The position numbers and the translations under genes are program-made. From NCBI GenBank assembly GCA_020072585.1, contig JAIQGL010000029.1:1-64000 (forward strand): 64,000 bases of DNA, read 5' to 3'. The DNA comes from Terriglobia bacterium. Its GTDB lineage: Bacteria; Acidobacteriota; Terriglobia; Terriglobales; Acidobacteriaceae. Under the pieces are notes generated by a model, which was not told the DNA's origin, did not search any database, and saw only the letters and a program-made list of their open reading frames with translations. Positions 1 through 6,764 of the stretch are shown here, one piece after another (position 1 is the first letter of the stretch; each line of letters opens with the position of its first letter).

Positions 1-42
1 CTCGTTGCTCCCGGATCTCTTTCATTCCCCACGCCATCCTTT

Positions 43-63
43 CCCTCTTTCAGAGGGCTTTTT
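43..63 (+). terminator. Intrinsic terminator of an upstream gene outside the window
   Basis: A 6-bp perfect stem (CCCTCT / AGAGGG) with a 3-nt loop is followed by a short T-run (CTTTTT). It would end a plus-strand transcript entering from the left edge. No coding region is visible in the first 236 bases. Confidence 0.5.
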
Positions 64-86
64 CCTCCGCCCCTCGCGGGCCGAAG

Positions 87-123
87 TGTAAAGGATGTCC
101 CGGAACATTCTGTAAAGGATGTC
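87..123. repeat. Two direct copies of TGTAAAGGATGTC
   Basis: The 13-mer TGTAAAGGATGTC occurs at 87-99 and again at 111-123, a 24-nt period. Repeated motifs of this look are found at ends of some insertion sequences, but no transposase is present here, so an IS relic is only a guess. Confidence 0.4.
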
Positions 124-236
124 ATGAAACTGAACACCTAAAGGCCTGCTCCACCCCGTAATGGTCTACATTTACGCTGGAATTAGGGCCAGATGCTCCG
201 GAGTGAGCTGACGGAGCCAAACTGTTCTCAAACTGT

Positions 237-566
237 TCAATGGCGCAGGGCAAGGACCGCCAGCGCGATCAGGCCCAGAGTCATCACAATGTTCCAGACC
301 AGAAGCGCCAACAGCCACTTGCGCAGGCGCTCTTCGCGGGCAGCCACCACATTGTTGAGTGTTTCAATCTCAGACTTAAGTTCAAGGGAGTACGCCTTCA
401 GTTGGTCCACGTCCGTGGCAAGCAGTTGCAGCGGATCCGGGCCGGCGGGCGCTCCCGTCTGCGCCTGTTGGGCCGCGCGAGACCTGAGCGAGTCACGCAG
501 GGCCTGTCCGCCATGCTCAACCGCGATGGGCGCCAGAACGCGCAAAATGGAGGATAGCCATCCCAT
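237..566 (-). CDS. Small membrane-anchored coiled-coil protein, unknown function
   Basis: A 109-residue protein. The middle (about residues 45-80) is heptad-like and charged, consistent with a short coiled coil, and the C-terminus (about 84-107) is a single strongly hydrophobic segment that would place it in the inner membrane. The N-terminus is amphipathic and the 30-45 region is Gln/Ala/Pro rich. No catalytic motif is visible. It stands alone, with tRNA-Leu downstream on the other strand. I recognise no family; the composition and membrane tail argue that it is a real gene. Confidence 0.55.
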   Translation of the reverse strand: MGWLSSILRVLAPIAVEHGGQALRDSLRSRAAQQAQTGAPAGPDPLQLLATDVDQLKAYSLELKSEIETLNNVVAAREERLRKWLLALLVWNIVMTLGLIALAVLALRH

Positions 567-720
567 AGTTAGAGAGAAACGCTTGGTACATCAGCTTTCC
601 GAATCTAACGTATTAGACCACAATGCCGGCGTTGGGCCAGAAAAAAGCGCATGAATACGGGGCGGGAACAGGTAATGACCGGCCGCCAAAATGTGCTAAC
701 CTGTATGGGCCATTCTTGAA

Positions 721-809
721 GCCGGGATGGCGGAACTGGCAGACGCAGCAGACTCAAAATCTGCCGAGGGTCACCCCTCGTGGGGGTTCGACTCCCCCTC
801 CCGGCACCA
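721..809 (+). tRNA. tRNA-Leu (anticodon CAA)
   Basis: An 89-nt class II tRNA with the CCA end encoded. The acceptor stem is GCCGGGA/TCCCGGC, the anticodon stem GCAGA/TCTGC encloses the loop CTCAAAA (anticodon CAA, reading UUG), the long variable arm is present and the T loop is TTCGACT. The 3' part of this gene is duplicated downstream at 1845 and 2004. Confidence 0.95.
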
Positions 810-915
810 TAAAGAATCAGTAGCGATTTCCGCGCCAGTCTGGACTTAGCTTCATCCTCAAAAACACAAAAGGCTTGTTGCTTTTCATGTTTCTCAGTAG
901 TCCTTTGTGTGCGGT

Positions 916-1746
916 TCAATCTCCGCCGATAACCCCCACGCCAACCAGCCTGCCAACTAATCCAAGAACACAGCCCAGTGAGTACAGAAAATAACTGACC
1001 CAAGTCGCGATCTTGTATCGGAGCTGATTTTGCTCTCTCCGCTTACGCGCTTCGTTTCGGACAGCAGTTTGAGTGTCCATAGCAAGTCCCAACAAACGTG
1101 ATGCCGCTTCATTAACACTAAACTTCTTTGATTTAACGTCTTCCTTATCTTGGTGTGGCCTGTTTGACTTGGGCGGAATTGGTGCGTCTGGGACGCCATA
1201 TTCGTCTAGGAACGACTGCGTTTCCTTATCTAGTATCTCAAGCTTCTCATCGATCTCGGGCACGTTGAGCTTTCTTGCGAAAAAGCTCAACATGTGTTGG
1301 ATTTGACCAATGTAAATGCCATATCTGTAGACATCAGTTTGATTCAAAGCACCACTGGTAGGAAAACCAGCAAAATTAGTTTCTGGGTGATCTGAAAGGG
1401 CGTATGTCTTTCGGTCAATACCGGAGTCGGTTTCTATCGTCATCACGGGAACGGGGCCGCGAGAATACAAAAATGCAATACCAAGCTGATAGTCCTTTTC
1501 AGCCTTCTCAATGATGTCTCCATTATCGTGCAAATAATCGCGGTATGCCTCCTTAAAAATGAATGTGCCAAGTAAAATTATCGTGCCCACAAACGCCATC
1601 AATACATGGTGGGTGCGAAGCAGCCGTACCACCCTACTTGGGCGTTCTTCTTCAAGGAACTTAAATTTCATCTTGCTGTAATCAGGTTCGGGCTGGAGAA
1701 CTGGTGCGATTACGGGTGCAGGTGCGGTTGCTTGCGATTCGGCCAT
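916..1746 (-). CDS. Membrane protein of unknown function between tRNA-Leu 3' repeats
   Basis: 276 residues starting at the MAESQ methionine; an upstream in-frame extension exists but lacks the look of coding sequence. There is one transmembrane segment near residues 50-67, a long soluble region with acidic and Lys-rich stretches, and a second hydrophobic segment at the very C-terminus. No enzyme motif is recognised. It is the only gene between the intact tRNA-Leu and a 61-bp repeat of the tRNA 3' end, so it may be cargo of an integrated element. Its A+T content looks higher than that of its neighbours. Confidence 0.6.
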   Translation of the reverse strand: MAESQATAPAPVIAPVLQPEPDYSKMKFKFLEEERPSRVVRLLRTHHVLMAFVGTIILLGTFIFKEAYRDYLHDNGDIIEKAEKDYQLGIAFLYSRGPVPVMTIETDSGIDRKTYALSDHPETNFAGFPTSGALNQTDVYRYGIYIGQIQHMLSFFARKLNVPEIDEKLEILDKETQSFLDEYGVPDAPIPPKSNRPHQDKEDVKSKKFSVNEAASRLLGLAMDTQTAVRNEARKRREQNQLRYKIATWVSYFLYSLGCVLGLVGRLVGVGVIGGD

Positions 1747-1844
1747 AGTGCGCGAGATTATGCCGCAAAAGGTGAGCGTGGCACAATGCCTTCCACCGGC
1801 CTGTAAACTCAATGTCCACAGGCACTCTGAATGTTATTCTTGCG

Positions 1845-1905
1845 GACTCAAAATCTGCCGAGGGTCACCCCTCGTGGGGGTTCGACTCCCCCTCCCGGCA
1901 CCATA
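1845..1905 (+). repeat. 61-bp direct repeat of the tRNA-Leu 3' half (att-like)
   Basis: Bases 1845-1905 are identical to 751-811, running from the anticodon loop through the CCA end and two further bases. The 5' half of the tRNA is missing, so this is a fragment and not a second gene. Such tRNA 3'-end duplications are the usual scar of integration by a tyrosine recombinase at a tRNA gene, but no integrase lies between the copies. Confidence 0.8.
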
Positions 1906-2003
1906 TCTTTACGCAAAAAATTTTGTTGTTAGAGGTCCTTCGACTCCGCTCCGCTTCGCTCAGGATTTCGCCTGCGGGCTTAGACGCCCGCAAAGCGGCT
2001 CAA

Positions 2004-2028
2004 GTTCGACTCCCCCTCCCGGCACCAT
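2004..2028 (+). repeat. Second, shorter tRNA-Leu 3'-end fragment (25 bp)
   Basis: The last 25 bases of the tRNA-Leu (T-loop to CCA plus one base) recur here, about 100 bp after the 61-bp copy. The stretch between the two fragments contains a low-complexity run of the TTCGACTCCGCTCCGC type common in extragenic repeats. Confidence 0.7.
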
Positions 2029-2207
2029 TTGCTCCTGTCGCTACGCTCCCACACCGCTAAAGAGTATCCACACCCCTCAGATCATTCCGCGCCTGTTACA
2101 AGCCGCTCGCCACGCTAGTCGGGCTCGCCGCCCGTGAAAGTCCTATTGAATTTATACATGTCCGAAAACCGCTGGTTTGTGTCCATGGCGGGTGTGATAA
2201 TCCAGAC

Positions 2208-3713
2208 ATGGAACTGCCCAGCCGCGAAGTTTGCTACCGCGCTCTGCAAAGCAAAGACGCCCGTTTTGACGGTCTGCTGTTCGTCGGCATCACCTCGACG
2301 GGTATCTACTGCCGTCCTGTATGTCCGGCGCGAACAGCCAAGCCTGAGAATTGCATTTTCTTCGGCTCAGCCGCGGCCGCACAGGATGCCGGATTCCGTC
2401 CATGTCTGCGTTGCCGGCCTGAGACGGCCCCTGACCTGGCCTCATGGCGTGGAACCTCGAATACAGTTTCCCGCGCTCTGGCCCTTATCGCTGAAGGCGC
2501 GCTGGATGGCGATGGGAATGGCGTAGAGAGGCTGGCTGAACGTCTGGGCCTGGGTGAACGTCAACTCAGACGCTTGTTTCTTCAACATCTGGGAGCTTCG
2601 CCTGTCTCCGTGGCACAAACTCGGCGTGTACTTTTCGCAAAGCAGCTCATCCATGAAACCCGGATGCCGATGACGGAAGTTGCCATGGCAGCCGGGTTCA
2701 GCAGCGTGCGGCGATTCAACGAAACATTCCTCAACCTGTTCCATCGTCCGCCCAGCGCTTTACGCAGAAAGAGCGCTGCTGGGCACGGAGAGAAAGAAGT
2801 CGTGCTTCGGCTGCGCTATCGTCCGCCTTATGACTGGGAGAGCATGCTCGGCTTCCTGCGGGCACGCGCCATTCCAGGCGTTGAAATCGTGGACAACGGA
2901 CGATACATGCGCACGGTCGAGGTCAACGGGGCCATGGGAAGCATAGAGGTGACCCACCTGCCTGATCGACAGAGCCTTGGCGTCAATATCCGCTTCCCGG
3001 ACGTCAGGCTACTGCCCGCTATTGTCGCGCGCGTGCGACGCCTGTTTGATCTTGGAGCCGATATCGAGACGATCGACAATCATCTGTCGGGTGATCCGGT
3101 GCTTGCTCCGCTCGTGGCAAAGCGTCCGGGATTGCGTGCTCCCGGCGGTTGGGATGGTTTTGAGATAGCAGTCCGGGCTGTTTTGGGCCAGCAAATCAGT
3201 GTGGTTGCGGCAAGGGGGTATGCCGGGAAACTCGTCGCTCTTCACGGCCGCGCCGTGCCAAAGTCTTTCCTGATCCACCCGGATTTATCTCACGCGTTTC
3301 CCACGGCAAAGCAGCTGGCTACGGCTGACTCCATCGGCCTGGCGATGCCGGCAGCGCGCCTGGCGGCGTTACAGGCCGTGGCCCAGGCGGCTATGGATGA
3401 TGCAAACCTGTTCCGTCCGTTCGGCAACATCGAAGAGACGGTTGCGCGTTTGCGAACGATTCGCGGGATTGGCGAGTGGACCGCACAGTACATCGCGCTG
3501 CGCGCCATCCGCGAGATGGACGCGTTCCCCGCGACTGACGTTGGATTGCTCCGCAGCGTGGCCTCAATGGACGGGGAGAAAACAACTCCCGCGGACCTGC
3601 TAAGCCGGGCTGAATGCTGGCGACCGTGGCGCGCCTATGCGGCGCAGCATCTCTGGGCCGCTGATGGAAGCACGGCTGTAAGTCAAACTAGAACTTTCAC
3701 GAATGACCGTTGA
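2208..3713 (+). CDS. Ada zinc domain-AraC HTH-AlkA fusion (DNA-3-methyladenine glycosylase II)
   Basis: 501 residues combining three parts of the adaptive response. Residues 8-75 are the Ada N-terminal zinc domain: Cys35, Cys39, Cys66 and Cys69 form the metal site, with Cys35 in the position that accepts methyl groups from phosphotriesters in Ada. Residues about 85-180 are an AraC-type helix-turn-helix. Residues about 200-490 are AlkA, with the helix-hairpin-helix RGIGEWTAQYIALRA and a following FPATDVG that carries the likely catalytic Asp. It should excise alkylated bases and may act as a methylation-activated regulator. Ogt follows 28 bases downstream, so the two probably form one alkylation-repair operon. 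Confidence 0.9.
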   Translation: MELPSREVCYRALQSKDARFDGLLFVGITSTGIYCRPVCPARTAKPENCIFFGSAAAAQDAGFRPCLRCRPETAPDLASWRGTSNTVSRALALIAEGALDGDGNGVERLAERLGLGERQLRRLFLQHLGASPVSVAQTRRVLFAKQLIHETRMPMTEVAMAAGFSSVRRFNETFLNLFHRPPSALRRKSAAGHGEKEVVLRLRYRPPYDWESMLGFLRARAIPGVEIVDNGRYMRTVEVNGAMGSIEVTHLPDRQSLGVNIRFPDVRLLPAIVARVRRLFDLGADIETIDNHLSGDPVLAPLVAKRPGLRAPGGWDGFEIAVRAVLGQQISVVAARGYAGKLVALHGRAVPKSFLIHPDLSHAFPTAKQLATADSIGLAMPAARLAALQAVAQAAMDDANLFRPFGNIEETVARLRTIRGIGEWTAQYIALRAIREMDAFPATDVGLLRSVASMDGEKTTPADLLSRAECWRPWRAYAAQHLWAADGSTAVSQTRTFTNDR

Positions 3714-3741
3714 CCGGTTGGGCCAATCAGAAAGGAAAAAA

Positions 3742-4218
3742 ATGAGTCTCGCCTGCAAAGTGATCGAGTCTCCCGTGGGAAAGCTGAAGCTGGTGGCAAG
3801 CGATAAGGGCCTGGTGGCCATCCTGTGGGAAAAGGACAGCCCGCACCGGGTGCGGCTGAGCGATCCAGTTGCGGACGAGCAGCACCCCGTTCTGGTGGAG
3901 ACGGAGCGGCAGCTGGGGGAATACTTTGCCGGGAAACGAAAAGCGTTTTCCATTGGCCTTGATTTGCGCGGCACCCGTTTCCAGAAAGAAGTATGGGAAG
4001 CCCTGCTGGCGATCCCATTTGGAGAAACCAGAAGCTACGGACAGCTGGCGAAGCAGCTGGGAAATCCCCAGGCGTCACGGGCCGTGGGCGCGGCGAACGG
4101 AAAAAATCCTGTATCCATCATTGTGCCGTGCCATCGCGTGATTGGATCGACAGGGAAACTCACGGGCTTTGCCGGCGGACTGGATACAAAGGCCCATCTG
4201 CTGGACCTGGAAAAGTAA
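3742..4218 (+). CDS. ogt: Methylated-DNA--protein-cysteine methyltransferase
   Basis: 158 residues. The active-site motif PCHRV (Cys130) and the downstream GFAGGLDTK element identify an O6-alkylguanine-DNA alkyltransferase that transfers the alkyl group to its own cysteine. The winged-helix region with RAVGAANGKNP precedes the active site as expected. Of two possible starts I chose the ATG at 3742, which has AAAGGAAAA just upstream; the ATG at 3703 overlaps the end of the Ada-AlkA gene and adds residues not seen in the family. Confidence 0.93.
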   Translation: MSLACKVIESPVGKLKLVASDKGLVAILWEKDSPHRVRLSDPVADEQHPVLVETERQLGEYFAGKRKAFSIGLDLRGTRFQKEVWEALLAIPFGETRSYGQLAKQLGNPQASRAVGAANGKNPVSIIVPCHRVIGSTGKLTGFAGGLDTKAHLLDLEK

Positions 4219-4242
4219 GACGCGCTGGCGCGAAGGGGGCGG

Positions 4243-4527
4243 TTATGGCTTTTTCTTTGTGCCGCTCTCTTTTTGCCCTTTGTACTCACCTTTGCGGGGC
4301 ATGCGGCTTGGGACGGGGATTTCCTTATATAGCTCGGCAGGCCGGACTTTCAAATGAAAAGCAACGCGCATCATGTATTCGAAAGAAATCACCCGCTCAC
4401 CACGCTCGATGCGTCCCACATATTGCCTGTTAAAGTCACAAAGCTCTCCCAGCCTCTCCTGGGAGAGTTTGCGGCTCTTCCGCCACTTCTTCAGTTGTCT
4501 GCCGAACAAAACCAATGCGCTGGGCAC
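4243..4527 (-). CDS. XRE-family HTH regulator, divergent partner of a TEDDG small protein (copy 1)
   Basis: About 94 residues. An XRE/Cro-CI helix-turn-helix fills the first two thirds (FGRQLKKWRKSRKLSQERLGE and on to IERGERVISF), followed by a basic tail ending in KKKP. The start is uncertain: an open frame runs further upstream but would overlap the divergent gene, so I place the start at a GTG (4527); TTG codons at 4515 and 4509 are alternatives. The neighbour transcribed away from it encodes a small TEDDGVYSCGH protein, and the same pair recurs at 13355-13884. It most likely represses this divergent promoter. Confidence 0.7.
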   Translation of the reverse strand: MPSALVLFGRQLKKWRKSRKLSQERLGELCDFNRQYVGRIERGERVISFEYMMRVAFHLKVRPAELYKEIPVPSRMPRKGEYKGQKESGTKKKP

Positions 4528-4569
4528 GCTATAGGGTCTTGCGGCTTCCCTCCAAAGTAAACCGCCAAG

Positions 4570-4598
4570 CTGGTGTACGACCAGGCTGGTGTTATAAT
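4570..4598 (+). promoter_or_regulatory. Candidate promoter for the TEDDG small protein (copy 1)
   Basis: A consensus -10 hexamer TATAAT lies at 4593-4598, 34 bases before the GTG start at 4633. The -35 region is poor. A heptamer CTGGTGT occurs twice, at 4570 and 4586, and TGGT/ACCA around 4571-4583 forms a short inverted repeat; these could be regulator sites. Confidence 0.35.
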
Positions 4599-4632
4599 TG
4601 ACTTCCCTCGATTGGGAACGAATATACCAGAC

Positions 4633-4851
4633 GTGCATTACATTGCTTGTTTTACCGAGGACGATGGCGTTTATTCCTGCGGCCATACACACCGAAGCAT
4701 CGCAGAGGCGATGAACTGCCTTGTCCCGGATGGCGGAAGCTTTATTCGCGCTTTTGACTACGGGGTTTTCCGGTCACTGAACCAAAGGGAGTATTTTCAG
4801 TTTGAACTCGCGTTGAGTGCCATGCCCTGGAGTTCGCGGAATAAAGCTTAA
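4633..4851 (+). CDS. Small TEDDGxYSCGH protein, unknown function (copy 1)
   Basis: 72 residues from a GTG start chosen because it aligns with the paralogue at 13669. The core reads IACFTEDDGVYSCGHTH, then CLVPDGGSFIRA and RSLNQ. Three cysteines and two histidines in a compact domain suggest a metal site, but this is inference. The copy at 13669 shares more than half of its residues over the core, and both lie divergent from an XRE regulator, so the gene is certainly real. No known toxin, nuclease or antitoxin motif is visible. Confidence 0.75.
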   Translation: MHYIACFTEDDGVYSCGHTHRSIAEAMNCLVPDGGSFIRAFDYGVFRSLNQREYFQFELALSAMPWSSRNKA

Positions 4852-4867
4852 GGAAGCCCCGCCTGTG

Positions 4868-4900
4868 CGCGGAGAGCGAAGAGGCTCTCCGCGTATTTTT
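4868..4900 (+). terminator. Intrinsic terminator after the TEDDG protein gene
   Basis: A perfect 10-bp GC-rich stem (CGCGGAGAGC / GCTCTCCGCG, loop GAAGAG) is followed by TATTTTTT. It sits 17 bases after the stop codon of the plus-strand gene. Confidence 0.8.
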
Positions 4901-4927
4901 TATTGCTGTTTTTAACCCCAGCCAAGA

Positions 4928-5095
4928 TTATTTGAGCCAATTGAACTTGCGAAGCGCGAAGGGTGCTCCAATATGCTTGAAGATCGGAGCGAGTTCGGTC
5001 ACGGCGGTGTCTGTCACCAAGATAAGGAAAAACAGCAGGCCAATGCCGGAGAAAAAAGTAAAGACTCCCGAATGCGCAGCCTCGCCCAGCGCTAA
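4928..5095 (-). pseudogene. In-frame hydrophobic continuation after the stop of the 121-aa membrane protein
   Basis: Directly after the TAA that ends the gene at 5096, the same frame stays open for 55 codons to a TAA at 4928. The encoded stretch has a clear membrane segment (GVFTFFSGIGLLFFLILV) and a basic tail. There is no ATG, GTG or TTG near its start. It could be the lost C-terminus of a once longer protein, or a separate small protein with an unusual start. Confidence 0.35.
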
Positions 5096-5461
5096 TTATT
5101 TTCGTTTGGAAGTTATTCCAGATGGGAAAAGGTATCGAGCAACGATGACAAAAAGTCCTACCACCTGAATTGTTGCTGAGGTTATCAGAGCCAATATTAT
5201 TTTCTCTGAAATATTCAGCCCCAAACTGTTTTGCCATCCATGCAATAAAACGAACACTGCCAAGACTGCAAGCCATGCGACGGTAAGCCGATAAATTCTC
5301 AGTGCATACAGCTTACGTTCTTCAATGTCTTGCGCCAATCCGGCGGTATGCACCGTATAGAATTTCTCTTCCAATTCGGTGAGTTTCTGTATTTTCCGAT
5401 TAGGCTTTGGAAGCGTTGGCGCAACGATGCTTTCTATGGAAACATTGGGCTGGTCGGGCAT
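5096..5461 (-). CDS. Two-TM membrane protein paired with a Panacea protein; candidate PanT-type toxin
   Basis: 121 residues. A soluble N-terminus with a charged helix (about 25-50) is followed by two transmembrane segments near 55-75 and 84-108, then a short basic tail. Its ATG follows the TAA of the Panacea gene with no gap, so the two are translated from one message. Panacea-domain antitoxins are known to pair with many unrelated toxins, including small membrane proteins, which makes this a toxin candidate by position. No toxin motif is recognised in the sequence itself. The frame continues past its stop. Confidence 0.6.
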   Translation of the reverse strand: MPDQPNVSIESIVAPTLPKPNRKIQKLTELEEKFYTVHTAGLAQDIEERKLYALRIYRLTVAWLAVLAVFVLLHGWQNSLGLNISEKIILALITSATIQVVGLFVIVARYLFPSGITSKRK

Positions 5462-5956
5462 TTAACTTGCTTTTGCTTGCCTCACAAAATATTCACGGAT
5501 TGATGCATCGGGAATAACAGTTCCCGGTTCGTCTTTATCGGGAGTGCGATCCCAAGGGGAACCCTCTGTGTGCGTGAGGGTAGTTAATTCGGAGGCACTA
5601 AACGAACCATACTGCTGCCATACGCGCTCAATTACCCTGCGGGCAGTTGCCACTTCTTCGGCAGTTCCCTCATCCTCCAATTTTGCAGGAACCCACTGCC
5701 CATTCCTGATGACTGCGGCGGGGGAAACGATAACATCAGATCCAGCTTCCTTGAATTCTCTATACAACGTCGGAATTACCGGACCATACTTCCACGCTTG
5801 AATGGGCTCATTAAGTAGCGGTCTGCCAGTAACCGCCAGGTGCCAGCCGTGGGCAAAATATACTAACTTCTGCATTTTCAGCGGAGAAATGCGCTTTCCA
5901 TCCGCATAGGCCAGCCGGAGGAACTCATTTGCAACGGCTTTTGCAGAAAATGCCAT
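5462..5956 (-). CDS. Panacea-domain (DUF4065/SocA-like) protein, candidate antitoxin
   Basis: 164 residues with the Panacea pattern: ANEFLRLA near the start, then PLKMQKLVYFAHGWHLA, RPLLNEPIQAWKYGPVIP and a C-terminal region with SPWDRT. The family includes GepA from phages and SocA of Caulobacter, and Panacea proteins act as antitoxins in PanAT modules. Here it is the first gene of a two-gene unit with a membrane protein, which is the PanAT arrangement. A good promoter lies just upstream (5981-6009). AAGGAG is 13 bases before the ATG. Confidence 0.8.
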   Translation of the reverse strand: MAFSAKAVANEFLRLAYADGKRISPLKMQKLVYFAHGWHLAVTGRPLLNEPIQAWKYGPVIPTLYREFKEAGSDVIVSPAAVIRNGQWVPAKLEDEGTAEEVATARRVIERVWQQYGSFSASELTTLTHTEGSPWDRTPDKDEPGTVIPDASIREYFVRQAKAS

Positions 5957-5980
5957 AGGGATATGATGCTCCTTATCGAC

Positions 5981-6009
5981 ATATTGATACAGTTATTGTC
6001 AAGCGTCAA
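5981..6009 (-). promoter_or_regulatory. Promoter of the Panacea operon
   Basis: On the minus strand TTGACG (6009-6004) is separated by exactly 17 bases from CAATAT (5986-5981), a good match to a sigma-70 promoter, 25 bases upstream of the start codon. Confidence 0.55.
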
Positions 6010-6764
6010 GGGCTTATCTGGTGCAATGAGAGTTTTGTACCCATCGGTATTGTCTGGCACATCCCGCAATCGTCTTTATGAAGGTGTCGCCATCCTTGCG
6101 GTTATTGAAACGGTAATTAAACTCTGCCATGTACCGTTCCGAGTGTTTCACGCTCACTTGATGAAACGACCCCTATCAGGACGCGCTTGCGGACTACCAC
6201 GCGGTTTTGTATGAGCCAACAAAGTGATGCCTATTTTTCTCCGTTAACAATAGCGAACAAAATACGATATACTAACTGTGCTCGGCAATTGGAGGGCAGC
6301 CACTGGCCGAAAAACCGCCCAGGCGGTTGGATCAAGGATCTTTGACAACTAGCAGTCAGCACTTAGCAGTGAGCAATCAGGCGAACTAAAAGTCCAAAAC
6401 CGCGACCCTCTGCCTGTCTCTCAGCCGAAATGGGGATCCAATGGGGATGTTTTAGATAAGGGCTTGTGTTTGCAATATTGGCGCATGGGGATCGATGGGG
6501 AGGAATCGTGTAAGTCTTTTAGAAATGGGGATCGAGAGAGGGGGGTAGGGTATCAAAGAGATTGCCAGAATTGCCATGATCGCCAAAATAGCCGAAATTG
6601 GAACCCAGGGTTGAATCCTATAAGCCCTTTCGAATCCTAGTTAAGGGTACAGGGGGAGGGTGCTTCAAAGGGGGTACAGACCGGGCAGATGCCTGACAGA
6701 ATAGACCGGGCTGATACCTGACACTGCAATCCCTCTCTGTTTCTTACGCAACTACAATCTTTTG
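6010..6764. other. Gene-free stretch rich in short repeats
   Basis: No convincing gene is seen. It contains several copies of ATGGGGATC/ATGGGGAGG between 6428 and 6535, a run of GCCAAAAT/GCCGAAAT-like units at 6562-6600 similar to those at 33661-33700, and two near copies of GACCGGGC(A/T)GAT(G/A)CCTGAC at about 6680-6722. The composition looks like eroded mobile DNA or extragenic repeats. Confidence 0.5.

Noticed and set aside
4848-5276. 142-codon minus-strand frame
   Set aside because: It overlaps the 121-residue membrane protein out of frame and lacks hydrophobic or domain structure; the in-frame continuation at 4928-5095 is the better explanation.
5963-6214. 83-codon plus-strand frame upstream of the Panacea gene
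   Set aside because: It runs over the Panacea promoter in reverse and shows no ribosome site.
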